Source: Climacium dendroides (taxonomy: Eukaryota > Streptophyta > Bryopsida > Hypnales > Climaciaceae). Taken from it: a stretch of 64,000 nucleotides of DNA. Below the pieces are notes generated by a model that did not search any database, was not told the origin of the DNA, and worked only from the letters and a program-made list of their open reading frames with translations. The DNA lies in NCBI GenBank assembly GCA_950106755.1, contig OX467092.1, positions 2,356,001-2,420,000 of the forward strand, given 5' to 3'. The translations under genes were made by a program, and so were the position numbers. Within the stretch, counting starts at the first letter, position 1. Each line of letters begins with the position of its first letter. Below are positions 1-12,799 of the stretch, one piece after another.

Positions 1-2780
1 CTAAATCACTAACTAATTATTTTTTGAAGTTTTTAATGTCATTGTTATTTAGGTTGCCTTCAAAGTTGGTTATTATACATGCTCGTTGTAAATGTTATTT
101 ACTAACTTGTTGGTTTTCAAAGTTTGTTCAAAATTTTATACTATTCTTAGAAAACTCCTCCATTGTACTTTGATGATGCCGCTTAGGGGGACCTCTAGTG
201 TTATTTTGGTTGTGTTTTGTACTAACTTGGTGGTACTAATTTGTTTTGTACTAATTCATGTGATACTAATGCATTTGGGCTATGTGGATTTTGTCTAAAC
301 TTGTTAAATTTGGGCTTAAGTGTATCTATTCCCATTGTAGGCGAAAATCTATAAGAGTCTTAATTAGCCACTCATAGTTGGATTAGACAATAATTGAATA
401 AAATAGAAGAAAAGAATGTTGTATTTTCAATTCTTTTCTTGAAGTTTGAACATATAGCCTAGTTCCACGTAGAATATCAATTATTGTATAGAATACCATA
501 GTATTAAAAGGAAAGGAATGAGCAGAAAAAGAGAAGAAAGAGTAGGAATATGGAAACTTAGAATGAAGTAGAAGTAGCTCAAGAGGTGTAGTAAGTGGTA
601 GAAGTAGAAAAGTAGGAGCAAACAAATATAAGATGCCAAAAAAAACATTGGAGTTAAAAATTATTATTTAATTGATTATACTATATTGTATGTAAAATGT
701 CATTGGATGTATTATAAATACTATAGGGTATGGAATAATGAGATACATTAGGAAAAATTAGACTTAGGATATCTCCTTATTTATTGATTCAATGAGACAA
801 AAGTCTTAATTACGGGCTTAGAATTAGCATTTAATCCTACATTTACACTATAGTTTTTATATTATAGATTCTTTAAGTTTTGATGATCTAACTTACATAC
901 CAATTTTAGTTTGAAAATTAAATGAGGGCTATAAACCTATCACATGCAATTTATGCAATATTTAGTCTAAACTTTTATTAAGCACAATTGAGTATGTAGT
1001 GTATTTGTCAATAATTACATGCTTGTAAACTACCTTACTAAGCATTTTAATTGGCCTCTAGTTAATTTCTGATGAGACTTAAGTTCATAACCACATCACA
1101 TATTAAATAATAAAGATTCTTGATCTAGCCATTACATGTTTGGACTACAACGCTGCGAAATTACACAATTGCTTTAATCTTTTTTCTTCAACTAGGATTC
1201 AAAATTGTAGTCTTTTTCGTTGTTTTTACAAGCATTATTGCTCTTTAGAAAAATAAGCTTGGAACAAAGCATTTTTTTTGGTCAAAAATGGCTTCCACTC
1301 ACTCAATCTACTTAAAACTTAAGTTTTGCTTGTGTTTTTATTCTTCTTGATATATGGTTTAGACTTCTAGAAATCTTTTCTAATATCCTTTTGTAGACAA
1401 AATATTTTAGAAAAAAAAAATAGTAGTTTAGAAAAAAGGGACCTATTAGGGGTCCCTTATTAGGAAAAAGTAGGAATAAAGTTAATTTTAAAGTTAAAAG
1501 TTATTTAATAGTATAAATAGGAATATTCAGGTAGGATGGATGAAAAATAATTATAATAATAATAAAATAAAAATAAAAATGGGATGAATGGAATATAACT
1601 TTGGGTTACACCTTTTCAAAAAAGTTGTGACTAGTCACTGCCACCATTATAAATTTCATTTTTCTTGAAATTATTTTTAGTTGTATATAGCTTCAACAAC
1701 TCAAATGTAAGTTTTTGAATTTAATATATATTGTTTTATAATTATAATCGTATTCGGTGCATTTTGTGCAAATTTAAGAGAATTGTGAAGGTACTGTTTG
1801 TAGTTATTTGGGTGTATAAATTTCCATTCAAATTACTTTTGTGAGACTAGCAATTCCAAATTTGGTTGAAAATTGTGAGAAATTGGGTGATTTTTTAATC
1901 AATATTGATTAAAGAGGAGAAATACTTGATAATAAAATTTGGTTATCACGGGAGTTTGGAATTGGGCTCTGTGATTGGTGTTTCGGAGAATTTTACAAAT
2001 CTTGAATTCAAAATTGAAAACTCTCTAGAAGTGATAAAGTTCAAAATGGAGAATCCCAATTCAAAGGAAGGAATAATTGGAAGTAAATCGATGTCCAATA
2101 CTGATTGATTCCGAGACATGGTTGCAGATAGTGGATTCAACCTCGACGAAGTTGAAGAAGAGAATCCATTTGTTGGAGGAGGAAGAATTTTGAAGGTAGG
2201 TCAATGAGAAACTAGAACAATCGTGAATGAGATTTTTAGATTGTTGACAAAGAGAGAACGAGGATGAAGCTTGATCGGAGGAGTGATTGAATTTGTGCTT
2301 GTGAGAAGAATTGCCAAACCCTTGGATTTGGCAACCACGACTGAGAATTTCAGAATCCAAAGTCAAGAATTGCAGCAGAGATCAAATTTGGAACAACGAG
2401 TTTCGACCACATAGTCTCCCAAACTAGCAAATTCTGAATGAATTGGACAAATTTGGTGCGATGGTTTTGGATTTACTTAATTTCCTTGTAAGAACGTCAT
2501 ACAGAGCAAAATTTTAGTAAGCGCGGAGCAAATTGTTCCAAAATTTGAGTCAAAATTGGTGGGTGGAGCAACGACGCTTGGTCTAGCTTCAATTTTGAAT
2601 CCAAAATTTAAAAATGTTTGCTTGAATTCATAATCGGGAGAGGGGGTGAAGATTGAATTGATTGATTAATCATAAATTCAAAGAAAACTTCTGAAATCTT
2701 TTAAAAATTGTTCAAAAATTTGCAATTGGAAGGTCGCTGCAGCAGTTATCACTGTAGCAAAATTAGGGGTTCAGAGCGGC
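1..2780. other. Intergenic AT-rich DNA, no gene recognised
   Basis: No reading frame here shows a recognisable domain and the longest open frames are below about 100 codons. Base use is strongly AT-rich with many A or T runs. The stretch 1900-2700 is slightly less AT-rich and has short open frames on both strands, with no family resemblance that I can see. It could be very old transposon sequence. Confidence 0.5.
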
Positions 2781-2781
2781 A

Positions 2782-3047
2782 CACGGCCATAGGATTCAGC
2801 ATGCGGCTATAGGGCCGTTTCATGATCATAGGGTCTGCTACCACAGTCATAGGCATTGGATCCACGATTATAGGATCGACTGCACAAATTTAGGGATTGA
2901 TTGCATAGGAATAGGGTCTGCAATACACGGTTATAGGTCCTGTTCTGTGGAAATAGGGTTGTTTTGGTGGTTTTAGGATAATTACTTTGTGTGGTTTTAG
3001 ATGTTGGTTTGCTTTGGTTTTAGAGTTCTAGTACATGGTTTTAGGCT
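2782..3047. repeat. Degenerate minisatellite, period about 21 bp
   Basis: A core like 'NNNATAGGNNN' (later GGTTTTAG) recurs about every 20-22 bases for roughly 12 units, for example cggctatagggccg, atcatagggtctgc, gattataggatcg, ggttataggtcctg and then gttttagg units. The units drift gradually from ATAGGG to TTTTAG. A period of 21 bp equals seven codons, but the plus-strand translation contains no convincing repeat peptide, so I treat it as non-coding. Confidence 0.6.
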
Positions 3048-3049
3048 TG

Positions 3050-4140
3050 TAGTTTGAGTAAAAATATGAATTGGTCCTATGTTTTGTGGTATGTAGGAAC
3101 TAATTGTGTGAAATTTGACCATTTGCCCTTGATGAATTCTAGAAAAGCAAAGGAGAAAGACAAAAAATCTGAGTATAAAACCTAAATCCATCATACTTTG
3201 CATTAACTGGGACAATTTGACCTATAAACAACGAACTTAGGCATTTTGCATTAGGATTACTCATGATGAGTGCTTACTGAACTATTTGACCAACACATGT
3301 AAAAAGGAATAATTAATGAATTATGTATACTACTTTCAAAGTATTACTTTAGAATTGATTAAGTCTCTTAGATCATTCATTACATAAGACGATTTGACTA
3401 AACTTGAAGTTTTAACCAAACTGTTTGACCACCTTATAGAACACTATATAGAACTGGGACTTCATACATTGTGTCTGCATACATTGGTAAAAGACTAAAA
3501 ACAAAATTTCAAATCCCTAGGAATAAGAGTGTTTGTAAATTATAAGACTAAAACCAGGTATTTTCAAGTTTAAAGTATTATTCTATTTGAAAAGTGACTT
3601 TAATCACATAAACGATAGATTGCATAAACTTTTCTCTACAAGAACCTCTATACTATTGTTTTCCTTGGTTTTGTGAAAAAAGGCAGAACCTAGATTATAC
3701 TTTTTCTTAAAAGATGAATACAATTGCCAAATTGGCATCTAACCTAAGTCGTTTCATATTTGTCAAAGCTTTGTAGAATCATATATGAATTCCTAAACGT
3801 CAAACCCCTTAATTGTGAACCTTGAATGCTACATTAGATTTTGTTTTTGTGAGTAGTGCAAAAAAATTGAACTAATACAACATATGATATATTCATGGCA
3901 ATTGGGAATTATAATTATTGTATGCCTCCTTTTAATTAGTCAAATTAGAAAATTACATAATGATAGAGTGCAAAATAAACAATAGTAAAAAAATAATATT
4001 TTTTAATTAATTATCCGATGTTTGCACCTGTATCCTTATTTTTTTCACAGATTGCATCTTCCAAGAGAAGTAGTTGAAGGCCAAAAAACTTGTACACAAA
4101 TTCTATAAATAATTAAGTGGTAAGCAAAACTTCAAAAGGA
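3050..4140. other. Intergenic, no gene seen
   Basis: AT-rich sequence with no recognisable coding content. Bases 3735-3815 resemble the flank and first bases of the TTAA-type element at 51.7 kb (shared ctaacctaag.cgtttcata and cctaaacgtca). This may be the remains of a related insertion. Confidence 0.4.
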
Positions 4141-4146
4141 AGAAAG

Positions 4147-5840
4147 ATGGCAAACGAGGACATGTTTGAAGGCATTTTTGACCACCTCATAGATGAAGGG
4201 TTGTCTAAGGTAAATTGTTAAATGATCCACCTTTCTTTTAAATTTTTTTAATTAGCCACTTCAATACTTAGTTGGATTTCAAAATATATTCAAACCTTCA
4301 AGATTATAATTACTTTTGAGTTAGTTTCAAAAACATAGAGTAGATCCTCAGGCTTTCAAAAATATAAAATACTTACGAATTAGGTCTAAAATGACTAAGA
4401 TATAGGTGGAAGAAGTTTAGTGTTTAGATTGGATGAAAATTTCTAAAGTCTCCTAAGAAGATGGATGGTTGGGATTGGTTATGACAATGGGAAAAAATTG
4501 AAATGAGCTCATTACAACTTCAAAAAGTGACATGTCACTATGACATAGTACTCAAAGTTCTATGACCTTCAATATTTGGTGGTAAGCATTATTTATGAGC
4601 TTATTGACATGACAATATCTATACCATCTTTTAATTAAGCATGATTTTATAGTTTTATATTGGAAAAATATTCATTATATTTTATTGTATGCATTGAAAT
4701 GAAATATTTTTAGATATTAGGTAATATAAATTGAGATATTTTTGTGCAAAAGCTAAAGATGTGACACCTTAATACATTGCCTATAGGAACAATATGTGTT
4801 CATTACTTTTCAAGACCTTTGCAAATGCAAAGGATACCAAGGTTGATTTAGAGCCACAAAGAGTGGAAATGAAGAATATGTGGATTGAATTTGGGAGTGT
4901 ACCACCCAAAGCACTTTTGATTTTTATAAAGACTAAATTTACCTATGTAATTGATGTGCTACAAACCACAAAGACTCTATGAAATTATGGGTCATCTTTT
5001 GAATATAAATTTGTGGACAACAAAATTACAAGCATAAAGACACATGGCTATCACAATCTATTGCATGATTTGCTCCCCATTGCAATGAGAGATGCTATGA
5101 AAGATAAATTGTAGAGCATTGTAAATTGGTTGAGAATTTTTTTGGGGATATGTAGCAGAGAAATTAAGAGCTTTAAAATTTGTGGGATGAAGACAATGGC
5201 AACAGAGTTGATGTGTAATATGGAAAAATATCTCCCTCCAAATTTTTGGACATTCAAGTACATTTGATATGACACTTGGTAGAAAAACTTCAATTGTATG
5301 GACTCCTATCATATCATTCGATGTACTTTTTGGAATGATACATGGAAGACTTCAAAAGTTGGATTAGATAGAAGGCTTGTCTAAAGGATATATTTTGACA
5401 AAGGCAATGTCCTATATGACTAAGTATATAATCCAATTAATACAAATGCACCTTAGTTGTAGAGGCTAAAAAAAGATCCATACTTATTAGAAATAGTATT
5501 GCCTAAAGCCCATAAAATGTGATGCCTTAATAAGGATGCAATGGAGATGGATTCTTTAGATTGAACAAGTTCACAACTTTATATTGAAAAATGGCTTTTG
5601 TATGGTGCATTGGAGAACTCAAGACAATATGCTATAGAAAATGCAAACAATAAAGTGAATTTTGGTGAATGGGCCCTTACACAAATGAAAACCCAAATCA
5701 ACTTGGGTCAACCCCCACTAGATCATGAATATACTATTGCACTTGCACCACATCCCAAAGTCAAGTTTTTTGCACACATGTGGATTTTTGGAAAGTCTCT
5801 AAAAATGACTACCAAAAATGTTGGTAAAAAGATATAAAAT
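4147..5840 (+). pseudogene. Decayed CACTA (En/Spm) transposase, DUF4218-type region
   Basis: The plus strand gives fragments typical of the plant CACTA/En-Spm transposase downstream region. Around 5040-5260 the frame reads like DUF4218: 'HGYHNLLHDLLPIAMRD', then 'WLRIF.GICSREIKSF', then 'CNMEKYLPPNFW'. This matches the family pattern of a HD.H.L.Q.LLP start and LE.YFPP.FFD. Upstream, 4794-4980 reads 'KDTKVDLE' followed by a segment like the family's F.L...EK..F..VL linker. The first Met at 4147 (MANEDMFEGIF) may belong to it. There are several in-frame stops and frameshifts, so it is dead. In the family this ORF drives cut-and-paste transposition with 3-bp target duplications. The 3' portion recurs at 9.7 kb. 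Confidence 0.75.
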
Positions 5841-6720
5841 TCACGTGGAAACTTTACTCTCGTATTGTAATTGTTTTATAGTATAATCTAGAATGAGTCT
5901 TTAGTATGCAAGAAAATTATGTACCTTGGTGAAATTTTGAAGTTTGCCTTGACCATTATCATCTTTTAGGTGTAATTACAGCTACAAGTTTAGAGGTAGT
6001 AAATTTTAATTCTTAATATATCTTTTCTTTTTACATAGTGAAAATACTTAAAATAAGTCACTTGGTTTATTTATTTAAAGACTAAATGAAGCACAATAAT
6101 AGTAATTGGATTTAGACATCTTATATTCATATCCAAATTGTGTGAAGGGTACAAATCAAAAAATTGAAGTTTGGAAATTCTTGCCACTATTTCTCATTTA
6201 TACTTGCAATTTTAGAAAAAAGATCAAAGTAGATTATTTGGATGTGTTTTTTATATTTACAAATTTATTTTACATGTATAATAGTATTTCACTATAGAAT
6301 TGTAACAATCATATCTTTCAAAAATTCATTTGAAAATTTTCATTGAGTAAAAAAGAATCAATGTTATATATTGAGAATTTTAAAAAATTGCATACAATTG
6401 AAAGAAACAAATAGAACTTAGAAATGATGTATAACTATATTGTTTTAAAGTTGATGCTTAAAGAGTTTATTAAATTTAGTTTTTTCACATTTTTATTTTT
6501 ATTCTATATATGTTTATTTCTCATTCATATCAATTCCATTATTCTTTAATACTTTTAAACTATATAACAATTTTACACTTTGAATTTCAAAAGGAAAATT
6601 GAAGAAATTTTTTATTACTGTACTTAATGAGCTTTATATGTGTAGGCATAGCATGTTCATTCCATGACTTGGATGTCAACGAAGAACTTTGTAAAATTGA
6701 GTATTATGGCTTGTAAAACA
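5590..6720 (+). mobile_element. CACTA 3' region, copy A
   Basis: This continues from the decayed transposase. It shares long, diverged identity in the same orientation with 9700-10910, for example tgaatgg.cccttacacaaatgaaaa early and aggcatagcatgttcattcc late. A middle part (6090-6250) is shared a third time with 11810-11990. No intact reading frame remains. Confidence 0.7.
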
Positions 6721-6819
6721 ATGGAAGCTACCACCTAAAAGAAGAGGAACTTCTCATAACTAAAGCCCTAAGACACTATAATGGAATAATGTTGCGTTAT
6801 TATTTCTTATTGTGGCAAG

Positions 6820-7090
6820 CACTACTAGAAAAATCAGTGTTTCAACTAAAACTTGTTGATTTGGAAAAAAATTTCAACAAAAATTTGTTGATTTTTAAAA
6901 AAAAATTGAAGTTTTTTAGAAACCAGTCAATGGGGGCTGCCACGTGGCAGCCCGTGTGGTAAATTGCCCACGTAGCGGACTACCACATAGGCATTTGCAA
7001 TCCACCACATGGGCGGGGTGCAAGCAAGGAGGTTTGAACTTTGCACCCCTTGCTTAGGGGTGCAAGGTTCTAACCATTGCACCACATGTA
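6820..7090 (+). mobile_element. CACTA-type terminus with G-box palindrome
   Basis: The sequence starts with CACTACTAGAAAAATCAGTG, the classic CACTA terminal motif, preceded by aag as a possible 3-bp target duplication. It continues with subterminal repeats built on caac.aaaa.ttgttgattt. At 6934-6953 lies a perfect 20-bp palindrome centred on CACGTG. The part at 7020-7090 (ggtttgaactttgcacc, aaccattgcaccacat) resembles tRNA-like tails found in many plant repeats. I did not find the matching opposite end, so the element is probably truncated. Confidence 0.55.
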
Positions 7091-7244
7091 ATAACATATG
7101 AATATTTGATGAACTAAAAATTATTTATGGGCTTTTGGCAATCTTTTGTTATTCATTTTTTAGTATAAAATTGGAACAATCACATATTTTTAGAATTCAA
7201 TTAAAATTTTTGCATTGAAAGAAACAAATGTTGTAATCCAATGT

Positions 7245-7430
7245 GTAAATCAGGGATGTCTTTGTCACATTACATTGCAATGTCAATATGTTCATCATAA
7301 TATTCAATGTCGACCCCAGTATCCATCAAGATAGAATTGCAATTGGGATGGACATGATCATTTGATTGAACAATCTGATAGTTTCTAAAGTTGCCTAGCT
7401 TGATAACAAGTTGTCCAATCTAAACCATAA
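7245..7430 (+). pseudogene. Relic of a coding sequence shared with 43.2 kb, coiled-coil type
   Basis: The plus-strand frame reads 'IGMDMII.LNNLIVSKVA' followed by 'LDN QVVQS' after a small frameshift. The same segment occurs at 43225-43465, where the last part expands into a heptad repeat. Stop codons stand where Gln would be expected. The parent protein is unknown to me and is probably encoded by a transposable element. Confidence 0.4.
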
Positions 7431-7629
7431 AAATAACATCTAAAGTAAATGTAGATTTCAGACATCCACGAATGGTTTAGATTTCAACCATTTAGGATCA
7501 ATGTACATTTTAGACCACTTGATCTGAACCATAAAAGTGCTAAAGTTGTGGAATGGTACAATCTTATGAAATTTCCCATATATGAACGACCAAACTACTC
7601 AACATGAATATTAATACTCTATAAAAGTA

Positions 7630-7960
7630 TTGGTGAAGGCATGGTTTGTTGCAAATCACGTGCAGGAACCTACTTAGACACAAAACCAAGTCCAATTAAT
7701 AAACATACTCTTGAGTAGGCTTAGCAAAATATACCTCTAAAGGCACAAACCCCTCCGGTTAGAACAACTGACTGAGGTTTCAATAGATCTTCAATACATA
7801 AGCCCAAGCTCCCGCACTCACTGCCATATGGAAATGGCACACTAAATTGGCGATTCAATCTCGTCGTCGGATCAATAAGCAACGGATTCAATAATCAAAA
7901 TGTGCACTCCTACGTATATATACACAACCAGTCTAGTATTCCAAATTGATAAAGATCATT
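7630..7960 (+). repeat. Duplicate of the 5' flank of the 28.7-kb membrane-protein gene (block A)
   Basis: The block matches 30385-30720 in the same orientation with moderate divergence. Shared stretches include gctcccgcactcact, tatggaaatggc.cac and ataagcaacggattc. At 30.4-30.7 kb this sequence lies directly upstream of the intact gene, probably in its 5' untranslated or promoter region. No copy of the coding exon follows here, so this is an orphan upstream region. Confidence 0.75.
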
Positions 7961-8897
7961 CATAAGAAGATTGATATGAGTCCCTCTTTCACTGGATCGG
8001 AGGAAGCCCTAAATGATCGATCACCAATACTACAACCAATTGCAAGTTGCAAAACCATTGTAACTAATTGATCAAGCAATTCTGAAGGCAAGACAAATCC
8101 AAGCTCAGCTATGGAAACGCAATACAAATGATACCATTTACTGAATATGATAAAACACATAGTACAAACTCTGGGATGAAAGCCAAGGAGGAGGTCAGGT
8201 GTCTTATCCCTTAAACGTTGAGGCGGACGTTTTGGGTCCGATGGATCTCTATGAAGGATACAAGAGTAATTATTCATCGATCTTCGGAATTTTGCAAGAA
8301 AAGGGAAGGTTTTCTACAGTAATTTGTCTTGCAATGAGTGCTTTTATAATTTTTTTAAGTCAATGCTTCACACAGTCATAAAAATTGATGATTTTCAAAG
8401 TCATCCCATCATCCTTGAAGGATTAAGTACTTTTATATTAGAGAAATTTTGGACTGCCCGATGGCTGCTAGGATTTGATAAGGCAATCTACTTCAAATAA
8501 GAGCCATGTTGAACTATTGAAAGGATGGAATCTTTGACAAAAATGAAATTCACTTTATATGAATATTGGGAGTGACAAGGAATATATATTTTTTTTCCTA
8601 TTTTTCTTTGTTGTAAAAAGGTGTTGCCACCTAAGCTGGCTAATACTTCCTTTTGAAGGTAATTATATCATACATCTCTTTTAAATATAAAAGGATAATT
8701 GTCACACCCTTCCTCTATTAAACTACTAATACTTGTTAATCAATGCTTTGAGAATTGGATGTACCAACAAGGAGAAGCAATAGGAGAAAAGTTACTATGC
8801 AACCTAAATAAATGTAATCTAGGGGTCCTTTTGGACACTTCTTAGTAGCCTTTTTAAAAGTCCTAATGAAATTCATAAAAATGCATGCATATTAGTA

Positions 8898-9390
8898 TAA
8901 GTCAAAGTCAAGTGACTTCACTTGCCTTGCAAGTAGTGTAAATGGCCCTTAAAGATGATTGATGGGTTTAAAAATTAGAGCCAAAGCTATAGGTTAGATG
9001 CAACCTCTTCTAGCATTGCTAGCAAATTTTATTTTTTCAAAAATAGGAGGGGGATTGTTTCTTAAAACTCATTTTTTTATCCCCCAAAAATGATTTTTTA
9101 TCCAAAAATGGTGAAGTTACATGATTGATGTTGTTAAGTGGCACCACTAAAAAGAAATTTTAAAATACATGGGATAAAACACTGAGTGTCGGTCATTGCT
9201 TGTTGCTTGTTTTTTCTCCCACACACTGAAGAATCAACAATTGCTGTTGATTTTTGTTCTTCTACTTGAGCACCAAGTAGCAAAGTGGGTACAAACATTC
9301 TCCACGAGTACTTTGGAGTACTATTCAGTTTTTGGCTTGTGGTGGAATCTTTACCAATTGTTGAAAGGGGCCTCTTGTGAGAGTTAACCC
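8898..9390 (+). repeat. Duplicate of the 5' flank of the 28.7-kb gene (block B)
   Basis: The block matches 31624-32090 in the same orientation. Shared landmarks include gacttcacttgc, caattgctgttgattt, ccacgagtact..ggagtac and attgttgaaa. The spacing between blocks A and B is about 0.9 kb at both places, so a single segment of about 1.7 kb was probably duplicated and its middle diverged or was replaced. Confidence 0.75.
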
Positions 9391-9699
9391 TAAAATATTA
9401 ACCTAGAAATATTGCATCCACCAGTAATTGGCAAATGGATGACTTTATGAGGGCTTGGAGGATTGATGGGAAAATATATTTTTTCATCCAAAAATTGTGC
9501 CTGAACATTGATTTTGAGAATGGTATTGAATATTGCCTTATTGTGGTATTTTTTTACTTTTCTACGTAAAAAGATGCTTGATTCACAAATCACCATGTAG
9601 TGTATTTTGACATCTCTTAGGCCCTTGTTCTTGATAAGAATTTGAATCATTAAAATGATCTTTTGAATTTTTTTCAATTAATAAAATGAAGTTTATCAA

Positions 9700-10910
9700 A
9701 TCTGTCAATGCATGGTGCATTGAAGACAATGTACTATAAAAATAGCAAATAATTAAGTGGATTTGGGTGAATGGACCCTTACACAAATGAAAATCCAAAT
9801 CAACTTGGATCAACATCCACTAAATCATGAATATAATATTATACTTGGCCCCTATCTCAAAGTCATGTTTTTTGTACACTTGTAGGTTGTTGAGGAATAC
9901 CTAAGAATGGTACTTGAGATGCTAGTATAAAGGCACAAGATTCAAGTAGCAACTTTATTCTCTTGTTGTGATTGTTTTGTAGTATAATTTAGCAAAGGTC
10001 CTAGTATGCAAGAAAATTATGTGCCTTGGTGAAATTTTGAATTTTTCCTTGATCATTACCATCTTTTGAATGTATTTATATCTACAAATTTGGACGTTGT
10101 GAAATATACTTTCTAATTCACAAGGCAAACTTGAATTTCTAAAAAATACAGTGGATTATTTTATGTATATTCTTTCTATATTAAAATTTGGTTTATAGTG
10201 ACATTCAGTTTTGATTTTCTTTGAAGTTTTGTATTTTTTTTTTAAATATTGAATTTGAAAAAATTGCCTTCTAGTCATTCATGTAGTGGAGTAATTTCAA
10301 TTATTCTAAAATATTTAATAGTTCATATTGTATTTGTACATATTTTACTCCTAAAAGTCTAAATGATTTAATTTTTTGCCAATTATGTTGACAAAATCAT
10401 AATTGATAATATGCACTTCTTTTTATATAGTGAAAATATTTAAAAACAAACCACTTATTTATTTAAAGACTAAATGAAGCACAATAGTGGTAATTGGATT
10501 TAGACATCATGTATTCATATCTAAATTGTGTAAAAGATACAAAACAAAATTAAATTGAAGTTTGAAAATTCCTACCACCATTTCTCATTCATACTGACAT
10601 CTTTAGAGAAAAGATCAAAGTAGATTTGGATGTGCTTTTATATTTACAAATTTATTTTGCATATATGATAGTGATTCGTTTTTTCACATTTGTATAAATA
10701 TTCTATACATAATTATTTTTCATTCATATCAATTCCATTGTTCCTTAATACTTTGAAGCTATCCAATGATTGTATACTTTGAACTTCAAAGGTGAAATTG
10801 AATTTTTATTTTATTATTGTATCTAATAACTTTTATAGGCATAGCATGTTCATTCCATGACTTGAATGTCAATAGAAAACCTTGCAAAATTGAGTATTTT
10901 GACAAAATTC
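9700..10910 (+). mobile_element. CACTA 3' region, copy B
   Basis: A diverged direct copy of 5590-6720. After 10910 the sequence continues with a short open frame (10972-11166), which may be further transposon coding sequence but shows no domain I recognise. All frames are broken. Confidence 0.65.
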
Positions 10911-11799
10911 ACAAAATCATTGAAGTGAAGTTTTTAGTCTTTCACAACAATGTTATTGAAAAAAGATTAGTATGACAATAAACCAAAATCATATGGAAAC
11001 CCTAGAGTTTTGGTTGATGAATGTAAGTTTATACATGTACGTACAAACAAATTCATGCCATCATTGGAAGGTGAAGAAGATATTCTATAAACTTTTAGCC
11101 ATAGTGAAACAAATGATCAAAATTGCATTAAATTTAACGTCTATGTCAAGGAGCCAATTCAAGTAGCAAGCTTGTGCCTAAGAACAAAGGTTGAAAGGTA
11201 TATTGGAGAACACTTGATAGGAGAAAATAAATTATTAGAATTAAAATTAGAAATGTATTGCACAATGACATTAGATATTTAGGGAGTGATATAGAATAAG
11301 TAGTTTATAGATTTATTTCTTTACTTTTTAGGTTGCCCTTCATGTGGCTTTGAGATTTGTTGCTTCTTAAGCATATTTGTTCTCTTAGTAATTGGTGCTA
11401 TGGATACTTCTTTCATCTATATTTCTAAAAATAAAAATATTAATTTGTATATTTTGGATATATATATAGTGTTTGCTTTAATTTGATAAGTGTACTACAA
11501 TAATATAGTATATGGCTATGTAACCTATATTGAAGTAGGTCTATTTTATTGTAGATGTATTTTTTTCATTTCCTATTCGAGGTCATTATTTATTAGTAGC
11601 ATGACAAAACAAATTATGAAATCATTTTGGTTTAGAAATATAATTCTATTTGGAGTAGTTTGAATTATTTTGAATTATAAAGTAGGTGACATATCTATTT
11701 TATACATTATACTCTTGAAGTTTGCAATGATTTTTTTTGCCAATTATTTTAACAAAATCCAAATTTTAAAAATGTAACTGTCTTCTCATATGTAGGATA

Positions 11800-12130
11800 T
11801 ATTGAAATAAAATGACTTGATTTGTTTGAAGGCAAGATAAATCATGATGGTGGTAATAGAATTTAGCCATTATGTACTCTAATACAAAATGTGTTAAGGT
11901 TATGGAACATGAAATTAATGTTTGGAAATTGTTGCCACTATTTTTCATTCATATTTGCAGTCTAGAGAAAAGACCAAAGTATTTGGATATATTTTTTTAT
12001 CTCTAAATTGTATTTGACATTTATGATGTTCTTTTACTATAAAATTAGAACAACTATATATTTTTAGAAATTAAATCAAAATCTTTGCATTGAAAGAAAC
12101 AAATGGTGTAATCAAATGTGCAAATAAATT
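11800..12130 (+). repeat. Third partial copy of the CACTA-derived repeat
   Basis: It shares tggtaatagaatttag, tttggaaatt.ttgccactattt.tcattcatat and gcattgaaagaaacaaatg with 6090-6250, 10470-10620 and 7150-7230. It is a truncated and diverged copy. Confidence 0.55.
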
Positions 12131-12253
12131 TCAAAACCAAATCAAAAGGTGGTAGTATTATATGCACTATATACATTATTGTTAGTTAATGAAAAAAAAC
12201 ATAAAACATAAATAAAAAAAATAAAAAACAAGAAAAAAAAAATGTCACTTCAT

Positions 12254-12795
12254 ATAGATCAATGGTAGTACAATGATGAGCTATGTAAAGATAATACCTC
12301 AAGTGCAATAAGCCTATGTACACGTCATTGTTATATATTAACCTAATTAAATTAAATAAATAAATGACAATACAGTGACATGCTACATAAAGACAACACT
12401 TCAAGCACAAAAAAACAATTTATATGTCATTGTTATATACTAGCCTAGTCAAAGCATACAAATAGAAGGTGGTATAGCAATGAGCTGCATGAAGATAACA
12501 CCTTAAGTGCAAAAATCATCATACGTGTCTTTGATATATACTACCCTAGTCAATCTATACACACCAATGGCAATATAGTGATGAGAATCACAAGATGCAT
12601 AAAGACAACACCTCAAATACAAAAAAACATTGTATACGTCATTTTCATGAATTCATCTCCTATCCCACTCAATTCATACAAATCAATGATGGTAGTTTAA
12701 GGAACTACAACTCTTGCAAGAAGATAATACCTCAAACGCAAAAAAAGATTTTATACGTAATTGTTGTACTCTATTCCATTCAATTCATATAGGAA
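12254..12795. repeat. Tandem array, period about 100-118 bp, five units
   Basis: A module recurs with anchors near 12271, 12373, 12478, 12577 and 12696. Its parts are a 'caatgatgagc..catgaaga' segment, then 'aa.acctcaagtgcaaaaa', then 'tacgtcattgttatata', then 'cctagtcaa...atac'. The units are 75-85 percent alike by eye. No transposon ends or coding potential are visible. Confidence 0.7.
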
Positions 12796-12799
12796 AAAA

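Noticed and set aside
7020..7090. Possible tRNA gene (ggtttgaactttgcacc)
   Set aside because: No A box at the right distance and no acceptor stem. Probably a tRNA-like tail within a repeat.
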